NCBI RefSeq assembly: GCF_014695715.1
Contig: NZ_JACJOT010000006.1
Coordinates: 806,001 to 870,000, forward strand
Origin: Microcoleus sp. FACHB-68
Lineage (GTDB): Bacteria; Cyanobacteriota; Cyanobacteriia; Cyanobacteriales; Oscillatoriaceae
DNA: 64,000 nt
Direction: 5' to 3'
Each line of letters begins with the position of its first letter. Position 1 is the first letter of the stretch. A program made the position numbers and the translations under genes. Shown one piece after another: positions 42,224 to 51,165 of the stretch. The notes beneath the pieces are model-generated. The model made no database searches and was not told the DNA's origin. It saw only the letters and a program-made list of their open reading frames with translations.

Positions 42224-45200
42224 CTATAGCTCATTATTCTGTGTACGCGAAGCGAGTAACTGGGCAATCTCACCGGCTAAAAAAGCAGGTTCCACCGGCT
42301 TAGTAATATGTTTTTGAAATCCCGCATTGAGAATCTGCTGCTGATCTATTTCTCCCGCATAAGCAGTCAACGCAATCGCCGGAATTTGCCCGCCTCTATC
42401 TGCCGGCATCGCTCGAATTTCACGAATCAACATATAACCATCCATCTGCGCCATCCCAATATCGCTCAACAAAATATCGGGTTGCTCTTGTACGTTAGCA
42501 AACTCTCCCGTTTGGGAAATCACCTCTAGTGCCTCAAACGCAGAACTCACAGCCTGCACAGAAGCGCCATACTCTTCCAGCAAAAACACTAACAACGACC
42601 GGCTATCCGCATCATCCTCCACAACCAATACCCGAATCCCTGCCAAATTCAATGCGTTTGGGGGCAAAACATCGGCTTCAGGAAGGGCCGGCTCAACCCT
42701 CATTAAAGGTAGTTGAATCGTAAAAGTTGCCCCTTGATTCTCTCCAAAACTGGTTGCTTGCACCGTCCCGCCGTGCAGTTCTACTAAATGACGCACAATC
42801 GCCAATCCTAACCCCAACCCCCCAAAACTTCGGGTTGTCGTGCTATCCTCTTGGCGGAAATAATCAAACACGAAGGGTAAAAACTCCGGGTTAATTCCTT
42901 GCCCCGTATCACTGACTTGGATTTGAGCGTGAATACCGGCACTTTGCAATTTCAACGTAACCCGACCGCCTGCCGGTGTAAACTTAACCGCATTTGATAG
43001 CAAATTCCAAATCACTTGCTGTAAGCGATTGGGATCGCCAGAAACTTTTCCCACATTCGCATCAAATACTGTTTCAATCTCAATAGACTTCGCTTCAGCC
43101 GCCAAGCGCACCGTTTCCAAAGCTGCCTCAATCACATTTGCCAAGTCAACGGGATAAATATTTAAACTCAGCTTGCCCCGGAGAATGCGAGAAACATCTA
43201 ACAAATCTTCAATCAGTTGCGACTGCAAAAGTGCATTGCGCTCAATCGTTTCAATCGCATAAGCAACTTTTGCCGGCGGTAAATTGCGGCTGCGAAGAAG
43301 CTTTGACCAGCCCAAAATCGGGTTTAGTGGAGAGCGCAATTCATGAGAAAGTACCGCCAGAAATTCATCTTTAATTCGGTTCGCCGCTTCCGCCTGAGTG
43401 CGAGCACGCTGTTCGGCTTCATAAAGTCGGGTGTTTTCTACTGCAACAGAAGCCATCTGCGCCAATTGCACAATAATTGCTTCATCTTCTTCTGTAAATT
43501 CACCGTCGTACTTATCTGATAACTGAATCAAACCGATATTGTGTCCATCTGACCCGACAAGCGGTGCGGCTAACCAACCGCGCAGGGGTGGGTGATTTTG
43601 GGCTTCTTCACCAAATCCCCGCCATTTGGGATGAACTTCTAGTTCTGCCTGAGTCAGCCGCATGGGCCGGTTCAGATGGCAAACACAGGTGTAAATGCCC
43701 GAACCATCGGTCACAGCCTCATAATCTCGCCATGCTGCATACTTGTCTGAGAGCGAAACACTGTTGATCGCTTGCGCCCAGTTTTGGTCAACACTCATGC
43801 TCGTCACGGACTGGTGCGCCCCAATAATTGAACGTGCCTGTTGCGTGATCGTTTCCAGCACTTCTTGAATCGAAAGTGCAGAATTAATGGCGAGTGCAGC
43901 CTCCGTTAACCCGTGCAACTGGCCGGCGTGCTGCTGCGATTGCCTCAATGCTTCTGTGGTGGCGCGATTGAGTCGGGCATTTTCAACCATTAGCCAGATG
44001 CGTTCAGTCACTTTCTGCAAAACTGATACTTCTTCGGATGTCCACATACGCGGTGCACCGGAAGTCTGAACAGCTAAATGGCAGACACATTGTTCGTCTT
44101 TTACTAACGGAACGAACACATAGGCGCGAACGCCAACCGACTCGCAGATCGCTTGATAAATCGTGCCGGCAGTGCGGGGATCGGTTTTCACATCTCGATT
44201 GACAATGATCCGCTCGGCTTTGAGATCGTCAATGATGTCAGCGCCAAATTCCTTGAGGGGATAGGTGCCGGCAAGACTGGAAACGCCCTGACAGTAATCG
44301 CTATAGACACACACGATATTGTTCTCGGTATCCCACTCGCCATAAGTACAGCGGGCGACCTGAAGAAATTCCCCAACTGCATTCACCACAGTGGAAATTA
44401 TTTCTTCTGGATCTGAGAGGCGACGCATTCGTTCATCAAGTTCTGTCAAAAAGCGGAAAGATTTCTCTGCCTGCTTTTGGTCGTCAATATCTGTAATGGT
44501 TCCATACCACTTGATAATTCGCCCTTCCGAGTCTCGCTGGGGTAAGGCTCGACCCAAGTGCCAGCGATACGTGCCATCACTTGCACGTCTTAATCGGTAC
44601 TCGATTGTGTAAGATTCACCGGCTTTCCAGGCGGCTTTCCAAACTTCAAGACACCGGGGCAAGTCTTCAGGATGCAGCACCTGCTCAGATGCCCATCCTT
44701 GACTTGGTTCCAGTCCTGTGTATTCAAACCAGCCTTGGTTAAAGTATTCTGCTTTGCCGTTGGGGTGAGCCATCCAGACAATTTGCGGGATCGATTCGGC
44801 GAGTAGGCGAAATCGCTCGTCGGTGGTTCGCAGCACCTCTTCTGCGCGCTTGCGTTCTGTGATATCCCGATAATAAATACCGAGACCATCAGCGGATGGG
44901 TAAGCGTGGATATCTAGCCACTGATCTTGGGGTCCGCAGAGAACCTCAAAATGAACAGCGACTTGATCGGCAAGGGCGCGGCGGTATTCTTGCTCTAAAA
45001 GGGTGCCGGCTGACCAGGGCCACACTTGCCAAAGAATTTTACCAATTAATTCTTCTGGCTGTTGGCTGGTAAGTTTTGCGGCCTCTTTATTGAGGTAAGT
45101 GATTCGCCACTGGCTATCTAAGGCAATAAAGGCATCGGTAAGGCTTTCGAGGATATTAACGATCTGGTTAGGTGTGGACTCTGCTTGAGCCTGTCCGGTT

Positions 45201-46228
45201 AACTCAGACAATTTGCGATTTTCTTCCCAGTTGATGCCACTGCTGACGGCGGTTGCCACTTCGCCGGCAACTAACTCTAAAAAGCGCCGGTAGCTGCTGT
45301 CTGGGGAAAGCCTGGGGCTAATTCCGGCAACAAGCAGGCCGGCTGGATGTTCGGATGCCGGTGATGCAATGGGCAAAATCACAGCTGTCTGGGGCGAGTC
45401 GGGCCAAATTCCTCCCGGCAGCGAGCCAAATTTCGCCTCTAAGTTATCGACTTGTTGGCTGTGAGCAGTCCGCACCACGGCGGCTAAGGGCCAGGTTTCG
45501 GATGGTTCTGCGAAGTTGACAAATCGGGGACTTGCGGGTGTGCCGGCTTCCAGTCCTGCGGTGGCAACCAGATGTGCACTTGTCCCCTGAGTGTCTAGCA
45601 GGTAGAACAGAGCAAAGGGAATATCTGCGGGGTTGCCGGCAAGGCTGCGTGCTGCCAGATTACAGGCTTCGCCGGCACTTCTCGCCTCGGCGCTGTGGGA
45701 TGCTAACTCGCGCAGGGTTTGCGAACGTCGTTGATCGATGACTGAGCCGGTGGTTTCTAAAAATGTGATTAAAATGCCACCAACGCCGCCGCTTTCGTCG
45801 CGGATTGGGCTATAGCAGAGTGTGAAGTAACTTTCTTCTAAATAGCCGGTGCGTTCGATGAGAAACTGCTGGTTTTCTAAGTATGTTACTTGTGCGGAGG
45901 AAAATACGGCTTCATAAATTGGGGCATGGATCTGCCAGTCTTGGGTGCTGCATTCTCGTGCCGGCTGGCCCATTGCGGTTGGCTGCTGTGTACCGACAAG
46001 GGTTGCATAGCTGTCGTTGTAGAGTTGCACGAGTTCTGCCCCCCAGAGGATCATCATGGGGAAGCGGGAAGCTAAGCAGATACTCACTGCTGTGCGTAAA
46101 CTCTGCGGCCAATGCTCGATTGAACCAATGGCTGTCTCTGACCAGTTTAAAGACCGCATGACAGATGCGATTTCTCTGCCATCGCTAAAGATATCTTCAG
46201 ACTGAGTTGCTTTTACCTTAATAGTCAC
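42224..46228 (-). CDS. Hybrid multi-sensor histidine kinase (PAS/GAF, HisKA, REC)
   Basis: A 1334-residue soluble hybrid kinase without transmembrane segments. An N-terminal PAS-like domain (30-150; WPQSLRTAVSICLASRFPMMILWG) is followed by a GAF-like region (about 190-340), two PAS domains (about 355-460 and 475-590) and two GAF domains (about 605-760 and 790-950). The HisKA box is FLAVLSHELRSPLNPILGWSKLL with the phospho-His. The ATPase has WNLLSNAVKFTPAGG and GLGLGLAIVRHLVELHGG. A receiver domain (about 1210-1325) has VLVVEDDADSR and the phospho-acceptor Asp in ILLSDIGM. There is no effector domain, so output must go through a partner. The start GTG (46228) overlaps the XRE stop (GTGA). Confidence 0.93.
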   Translation of the reverse strand: MTIKVKATQSEDIFSDGREIASVMRSLNWSETAIGSIEHWPQSLRTAVSICLASRFPMMILWGAELVQLYNDSYATLVGTQQPTAMGQPARECSTQDWQIHAPIYEAVFSSAQVTYLENQQFLIERTGYLEESYFTLCYSPIRDESGGVGGILITFLETTGSVIDQRRSQTLRELASHSAEARSAGEACNLAARSLAGNPADIPFALFYLLDTQGTSAHLVATAGLEAGTPASPRFVNFAEPSETWPLAAVVRTAHSQQVDNLEAKFGSLPGGIWPDSPQTAVILPIASPASEHPAGLLVAGISPRLSPDSSYRRFLELVAGEVATAVSSGINWEENRKLSELTGQAQAESTPNQIVNILESLTDAFIALDSQWRITYLNKEAAKLTSQQPEELIGKILWQVWPWSAGTLLEQEYRRALADQVAVHFEVLCGPQDQWLDIHAYPSADGLGIYYRDITERKRAEEVLRTTDERFRLLAESIPQIVWMAHPNGKAEYFNQGWFEYTGLEPSQGWASEQVLHPEDLPRCLEVWKAAWKAGESYTIEYRLRRASDGTYRWHLGRALPQRDSEGRIIKWYGTITDIDDQKQAEKSFRFLTELDERMRRLSDPEEIISTVVNAVGEFLQVARCTYGEWDTENNIVCVYSDYCQGVSSLAGTYPLKEFGADIIDDLKAERIIVNRDVKTDPRTAGTIYQAICESVGVRAYVFVPLVKDEQCVCHLAVQTSGAPRMWTSEEVSVLQKVTERIWLMVENARLNRATTEALRQSQQHAGQLHGLTEAALAINSALSIQEVLETITQQARSIIGAHQSVTSMSVDQNWAQAINSVSLSDKYAAWRDYEAVTDGSGIYTCVCHLNRPMRLTQAELEVHPKWRGFGEEAQNHPPLRGWLAAPLVGSDGHNIGLIQLSDKYDGEFTEEDEAIIVQLAQMASVAVENTRLYEAEQRARTQAEAANRIKDEFLAVLSHELRSPLNPILGWSKLLRSRNLPPAKVAYAIETIERNALLQSQLIEDLLDVSRILRGKLSLNIYPVDLANVIEAALETVRLAAEAKSIEIETVFDANVGKVSGDPNRLQQVIWNLLSNAVKFTPAGGRVTLKLQSAGIHAQIQVSDTGQGINPEFLPFVFDYFRQEDSTTTRSFGGLGLGLAIVRHLVELHGGTVQATSFGENQGATFTIQLPLMRVEPALPEADVLPPNALNLAGIRVLVVEDDADSRSLLVFLLEEYGASVQAVSSAFEALEVISQTGEFANVQEQPDILLSDIGMAQMDGYMLIREIRAMPADRGGQIPAIALTAYAGEIDQQQILNAGFQKHITKPVEPAFLAGEIAQLLASRTQNNEL

Positions 46229-46494
46229 AAACCCAGCTCCTTTTCTGCAAAATATTTGGATAGCAATGCTTTACCCCGATCACCCAGGGTGTGCAGCATG
46301 GCCATAATTTTTTCCATTGCTAGGGGTGAAGGTTTGGCCCGCCCATTCTCCCAGCGGTTAATTGTTGGAAATGTCACGCCTATTTTGGCTGCAAACTTCT
46401 CCTGCGTCAGCCCCATTTCTTGCCGTAGTTCCCGAACTAGCTTACCAATCAATGGTTGTTCTACCACGAGTTTTTTTCCCCTTGCATTACCCAC
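46225..46494 (-). CDS. XRE-family helix-turn-helix regulator coupled to the kinase
   Basis: An 89-residue DNA-binding protein with one HTH of the Cro/C1 type (residues 17-70): LIGKLVRELRQEMGLTQEKFAAKIGVTFPTINRWENGRAKPS. The C-terminus is short and helical, without a sensor domain. The start is GTG at 46494; a GTG at the Val-Val-Glu stretch is a second option. Its TGA overlaps the GTG of the hybrid kinase in GTGA, so the two are translationally coupled. This suggests that the XRE protein may be the output or the repressor for the kinase signal, although the HTH has no receiver domain. Confidence 0.88.
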   Translation of the reverse strand: MGNARGKKLVVEQPLIGKLVRELRQEMGLTQEKFAAKIGVTFPTINRWENGRAKPSPLAMEKIMAMLHTLGDRGKALLSKYFAEKELGL

Positions 46495-47053
46495 TGATTA
46501 GGCAGTATAAATCATGCCCTATAAAGAGCTTTATATCGTGAGGTACAGTTGCGCTATGCCGGTAGAGGGGATTTTTTAAAATTTAGGTTTTTCTTAATAG
46601 TTTAGATTTTGGGATAAATCTCTCGGATTTCTTGGGTTTAGAGGCATAGGAACATTTGATGCTTACTATCAGGGTGAGCGATACACGCTGAGGTTTCATT
46701 CAAAATTTTTACGAGCTTTCGAGAGTGGCAAAGCTTCTTTCTCAAGATAGTTGTGAGTTAAAAAAGCGAGGTCGATTTCTGTCAATGGTATGATTAAGAA
46801 GGCAGCCGGTTTGCAAAAGCTGGAGCGAAAATATTGATTGACGGCATAGCCTTTGAGTCATCAATCTTTAGTTACATTCCTCACTATTGGAATATTTTTT
46901 TCGCTCTAGCAAGGGTAGTAAAGAAAGTTTTGGTGTTAGGGTCGGCGCTTTTAGGGAACAATACTTAAGATCCGCTTGCCCTTGTCGCAGTCCTGAATCA
47001 GCTAATTAGACTACGATGAGCAACCCACGATTTGTAGCCGAACAATATAATTA
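46495..47053. other. Intergenic stretch of 559 bases
   Basis: No coding frame of note. It holds the promoter of the XRE-kinase unit at its left end and that of the secreted TPR gene at its right end. A long inverted repeat (46819-46910) is described separately. The rest shows no clear motif. Confidence 0.45.
46819..46910. ncRNA. Candidate structured RNA or long hairpin
   Basis: GCTGGAGCGAAAATATT at 46819-46835 pairs with AATATTTTTTTCGCTCTAGC at 46891-46910 with a few mismatches. Inside it GATTGA and TCAATC can pair around GGCATAGCC-rich sequence. The nested pairing suggests a folded RNA of about 90 bases, but no known family is recognised and no promoter or terminator is certain. Confidence 0.3.
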
Positions 47054-48079
47054 ATGAAACTTAAAGTATTAATAGGAATCCCTGTTACCCTAATCTTGGC
47101 CGCTACTTGGAAGACTGGCAAAAACACAGAGGTAGGGGGAATGCCGGTGATGGCACAAGCTGCCGAGCGCGAATGTGTTCATATTGGACATATAATCCAG
47201 GCGACTGATACTGTGCGGCTTCAGCGTTTTGGAGTGGGTGAATTTTCGCCTACCAGTTTGGGTGCGAAGCTTTGTGCCGGTGATCGTTTGCAGGTAGCCG
47301 GCAGTGCTAATGCCGCCTTCCATTGTTTTGAGAAGAATGATTTTATCAGTGTGCCTCCTGGCAAACCGTGGGAAGTCAGCGCTCACTGTCCCCAACCAAG
47401 CAACTCGATCTCCTCTCCAGATGGTCCTATTCCGAATCCTCGTGGTAATCAGGGGCAGTTAAACATTATCACTCCCTCCCATAATACTGCACTGCTCAAT
47501 TTCAGGCCGGTGTTTCGCTGGGATGGGTTTGATGGAGCCAGCAGTTATACACTACATCTGGAAGGAGTTGGGGTAAATTGGACAAGAGCCGGTGTAACGG
47601 GAACTGAACTGGCTTATCCGTCTGAAGAGTCTGAGCTGCAATACGGAAATACTTATTCACTAACAATTATCGCTGAAAATAACAAATCTACTGAAAATTT
47701 AGCGCAGGAAACTGTAAGATTTTCGACGCTTGATGAAGATGAAGCTGAAGTTGTCAGAAAGAGAAAACAAGAGATTGAGGAAAAAAGGTTTGCTGAAGAA
47801 GCGCAAGTTCTCGCTTTAGTTGGGCTTTATCGGCAGTACAATCTTAATGTTGATGCGATTGCGATTTTAGAAGCTTCGCTTAAGGGAGTAATGGAAACAG
47901 CAGATGTTTATCTCACCCTCGGCGAATTATATATGCAGGTGGGGCAGTATGAACAAGCTTTGAAGCATTACAAACAAGCGCTTGATTTGGCAATATCTAC
48001 GGGAAATATAGCGGCGCAAGCAGAAGCGGAAATTCAGATAATAAAGCTTGATAAGGCACAGAAAGTAGTAGGATTTTAG
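47054..48079 (+). CDS. Secreted TPR protein of the CHAT/haemagglutinin locus
   Basis: A 341-residue exported protein. The N-terminus (KLKVLIGIPVTLILAATW) is a signal peptide or anchor. Residues 40-120 look like a beta domain with LCAGDRLQVAGSANAAFHCFEKNDFI and paired Cys. Residues 125-230 are fibronectin-type (FRPVFRWDGFDGASSYTLHLEG, YSLTIIAENN). A charged helical stretch leads into TPR repeats (about 255-330; ADVYLTLGELYMQVGQYEQALKHYKQALDLA). The protein has no catalytic motif and probably acts as a periplasmic adaptor. It is convergent with the CHAT gene. Proteins of this kind occur next to CHAT and haemagglutinin genes in cyanobacteria. Confidence 0.8.
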   Translation: MKLKVLIGIPVTLILAATWKTGKNTEVGGMPVMAQAAERECVHIGHIIQATDTVRLQRFGVGEFSPTSLGAKLCAGDRLQVAGSANAAFHCFEKNDFISVPPGKPWEVSAHCPQPSNSISSPDGPIPNPRGNQGQLNIITPSHNTALLNFRPVFRWDGFDGASSYTLHLEGVGVNWTRAGVTGTELAYPSEESELQYGNTYSLTIIAENNKSTENLAQETVRFSTLDEDEAEVVRKRKQEIEEKRFAEEAQVLALVGLYRQYNLNVDAIAILEASLKGVMETADVYLTLGELYMQVGQYEQALKHYKQALDLAISTGNIAAQAEAEIQIIKLDKAQKVVGF

Positions 48080-48088
48080 GAGTTTTTT

Positions 48089-48120
48089 AACCACAGATGC
48101 ACACAGATAAACACAGATGG
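48089..48120. repeat. Dispersed AACCACAGATG repeat
   Basis: AACCACAGATGCACACAGAT and AAACACAGATGG form another member of the ACGCAGATG/ACACAGATG family. It lies between the convergent TPR gene and the CHAT gene. Confidence 0.7.
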
Positions 48121-48176
48121 GTTTAGAAGTTAAGGTGAAGATTTTTTGATGAATGGTTGATGTTAAACTTATCACG

Positions 48177-51017
48177 CTACAGCCAATTTCCGACAATAAT
48201 GTAAGGTGCCCAAAAGGAAGGGTGCTTGAATTCTGATGATTCTTGTAAAAGTGTTTGCTGAGCTGCATTGAGTGCTTTAGCTTTGGTTCCGCTTGTTTTC
48301 AATTGTTCGTAAAATTGAATCATTAATTTTGCACTAAAATTATCGTCTAGTTGCCACAATCCTGCAAGGGTACTGAGTGCTTGAGATTTCACGGCTAAGC
48401 CTGCAAGTCCTAACACAGCTCGATTATCCCCTTCCGCCGTTTCACAAGCGCTGAAGGTGAGCAATTCTATGGGATCTTCGTCTTGAAATAAGCTATCTAA
48501 ATTATCCATGTTCAGGGGTTTATTTTCAAAATCGAGAATGAAGGTTTCTTGCCGGTTAGAACTAAATTTACCGTGAGTGGCGATATGCAGAACGGAAAAA
48601 TTAGAGTTTTTCAGGCTTTTTGTCACCTTATTCCAAATAAAATTTTCATCGAGAAATAGTTTTTGATTTGAAAATGTTTTTTGAATTCCAACTAATTCTG
48701 CTTTGACAGCCGGCAAGTGATTGGGAAATCCATAACGAGGAGCATTGCTAGTTCTGCCGGCTAGTAATATTTTTAAATTTTGCCAAGAAAAATGCTTCAG
48801 ATTCAGTTGTAGTAAGCCAGGAGATAGAGCAGTCACATAGTCTTTAACTAAATACTGTTTTTTTGCCTGATTGTAAAGAGCCGGCATTGGGATATTTCGC
48901 AGAGATCCATCTAACACAAATACTAATGTCTTAACATTTTTCTCGGCTAGCATAGATTCAGGCTGTTGCAGCAACCACTTATAAACTTCTTGAGAGTCCC
49001 GCTGAATCTGCTTTTCTGGTTTGTGTGGTTTTGCGGATAAGTTTGTACGAAGATTGTAAAGATTTTTTTCAACCTCTGATTTAGATATAAAACATGGATA
49101 ATGCTTGATTGATTGGTCGGGAAAGGAGATAATAACTTCAATACGGTCATCTAAAATAATTGGATAAATGAGCGCGGCTGCTGGATCGAGGTTATGAATT
49201 TCTGCGAGTTTTTCTTCTAATGCTTGTTGGGTTTCTCCCACTGTTTTGAATTTTTGTACTCGATTAGATGGCAGCAGCCGGCACTTCAAATAAGTTTCTA
49301 ATTCAGCCACTTGAAACAATTCCATAACACTGATAGCAGTTTTCAAGTTTTCAGTTTCTCCCGAACTCAACAGCAAATCGAATAACTGCCGATAGACAGG
49401 TTCTACTTTTTCTTGAAAGTCAAATTGAAAGTCAGATTTGATGCCGGCTAAGTTTAAATCGATGGCGACTAAATTCTGGCGGATATCTTGAAGAGAGTTG
49501 ACAGCTTCAGTATAGGCAGTAATTGCACCGGATGTATCTCCTTGCGCTTTTAAGATTCGTCCTAACTGCCATTGCCACTGATAAGTAATATTTGAGGCAA
49601 AAATACTTTGAGATTTATTTAAACCGGCTTCTGTATATTTTCTAGCATTCACCCACATTTGATTTTGTTCATAAAACTTACCCAAGTAGCCAAGCGCGTA
49701 TGCTTCTGATCGATCATCTTTTAAATCTTTTGCTTGTTGAATGGCTGTTCGTAAAAGCTGCTCAATTTCTTCATCGGTGGGAAAATTGAAAGACTTGGTT
49801 TTGAAATCAGAGACTTTAGCTAATTGTTTAAATTTAGTCAAATATTCTGCTAAAATTACTTGAGAATAAATACCTTGTCGGCTTGAGGCTAAATCACGAA
49901 TCTGTGCATGAAGCTGAGGCAACAACTCATGAGCTTCTTCGAGTGCAGGTATCCAGTAATTTTTCCATTCTTTAACCTCTGCTATAATCAGAGAAAGGCT
50001 TACTAGCTGAAGAGACGCTTGGATGCTTGCTAGAGATGAAGTGGAGGCAGTTTCATTGGCTTGCCGGTAGAAGGCTTGAGCTTGCTGGTAAAATCCTAAA
50101 GCATTATTGTTGATTTTGGCAGAATCATTACAGTTTTCAGGAATCTTTAAAGGAGTGCTCTGCTGACCAAATACTATATTTTTATACTGCTCTCGATCTT
50201 TGTTACCTAAAATTCGGGCAGTATCCCCTAAGCTAAGAGAAATATTCGCAATAAGCTGTGGAGATTGTACCCGTTTAGCGACTGCTAAACCCTCGTTTAA
50301 AACGCACCAAGAATGGTCTAAATCGCCTACTTTTCTTAGAGAATTGCCTAAACTTAGTAAGCCAGTGAGCTTAACGGAATCAGGTTGATTATCTAAGGTT
50401 AATTTAACAGATTCTAACGTTTTTAATGACTGCCGATAATATCCTAAATCTTGTAAAGCTTGAGCTTGATTGATTAGACTGCCTATTTTGCCTTCTTCAT
50501 CCCCAATTTTCTCATAAGTTTTTGTGGCTGATTGTAAAGTTTCCACAGCAACTTGCGGCTTTCCTTGGGCTAATTGGAACCGCCCCAAAGTAGTGAGAGT
50601 TCGCGCCAAAATAGGCAATTTGTCTGGAGATTTATGGGAATCTAAAAGATTAAGACTTTTGAAAATTGCTTCCTCCGCCGGCTGCCATTGATCTAATTGC
50701 TGATATACTAGCGAAAGATAATTCAAGACTAAAGCTTGATTCAGGGGACTTTCGGAAAATTCTTGTAGCGCTTTTTCCCAAAAATCTGCTGCCTCTGCAA
50801 ACCGTTCAGCTTTATAAGCATCTATGCCTTGTTGCAACAGAATTTCTGCTGAAGGTTGGGGGCTGATTGCTATTAAACAGAGGTTTTGAATGTCTGTACA
50901 ATTAGATTCAATATTTAAGGCCGGCTTCTCAATCCTTCCATGCACTCGCAGGGGTACACTCAGCGTTAAAATTAGCCCTAATATTGCGATGATAAGAAAT
51001 CTAAATTTCTGGCTCAT
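48177..51017 (-). CDS. Exported TPR-CHAT protease-like protein
   Basis: A 946-residue protein counted from MSQKFRFLIIAILGLILTL at 51017; a longer start at 51041 adds eight residues in front of the signal peptide. Residues 60-540 are many TPR repeats (EAADFWEKALQEF, NYLSLVYQQLDQWQPAEEAIFKSLNLL, LGYLGKFYEQNQMW). The C-terminal 280 residues are a CHAT domain, a caspase-like protease fold. Its His is in VLHIATHGKF and its Cys in LLTFSACETA, so both dyad residues are present. Substrates are unknown; the adjacent haemagglutinin-like exoprotein and the TPR protein are candidates. A signal peptide implies action outside the cytoplasm. Confidence 0.9.
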   Translation of the reverse strand: MSQKFRFLIIAILGLILTLSVPLRVHGRIEKPALNIESNCTDIQNLCLIAISPQPSAEILLQQGIDAYKAERFAEAADFWEKALQEFSESPLNQALVLNYLSLVYQQLDQWQPAEEAIFKSLNLLDSHKSPDKLPILARTLTTLGRFQLAQGKPQVAVETLQSATKTYEKIGDEEGKIGSLINQAQALQDLGYYRQSLKTLESVKLTLDNQPDSVKLTGLLSLGNSLRKVGDLDHSWCVLNEGLAVAKRVQSPQLIANISLSLGDTARILGNKDREQYKNIVFGQQSTPLKIPENCNDSAKINNNALGFYQQAQAFYRQANETASTSSLASIQASLQLVSLSLIIAEVKEWKNYWIPALEEAHELLPQLHAQIRDLASSRQGIYSQVILAEYLTKFKQLAKVSDFKTKSFNFPTDEEIEQLLRTAIQQAKDLKDDRSEAYALGYLGKFYEQNQMWVNARKYTEAGLNKSQSIFASNITYQWQWQLGRILKAQGDTSGAITAYTEAVNSLQDIRQNLVAIDLNLAGIKSDFQFDFQEKVEPVYRQLFDLLLSSGETENLKTAISVMELFQVAELETYLKCRLLPSNRVQKFKTVGETQQALEEKLAEIHNLDPAAALIYPIILDDRIEVIISFPDQSIKHYPCFISKSEVEKNLYNLRTNLSAKPHKPEKQIQRDSQEVYKWLLQQPESMLAEKNVKTLVFVLDGSLRNIPMPALYNQAKKQYLVKDYVTALSPGLLQLNLKHFSWQNLKILLAGRTSNAPRYGFPNHLPAVKAELVGIQKTFSNQKLFLDENFIWNKVTKSLKNSNFSVLHIATHGKFSSNRQETFILDFENKPLNMDNLDSLFQDEDPIELLTFSACETAEGDNRAVLGLAGLAVKSQALSTLAGLWQLDDNFSAKLMIQFYEQLKTSGTKAKALNAAQQTLLQESSEFKHPSFWAPYIIVGNWL

Positions 51018-51165
51018 AAAAGATTGATCAGCGTCAAACAAGACAGATTTTTTTACCCAAAATTTGTTTAAGTTAATCAGTGGATGATTCTCCCGTTAAT
51101 AAGTTTCTTAAAATCTGATCTTAAGCATCTGGTGGGTTAGACACCTATTTTGTCTCTCTCCCCCT

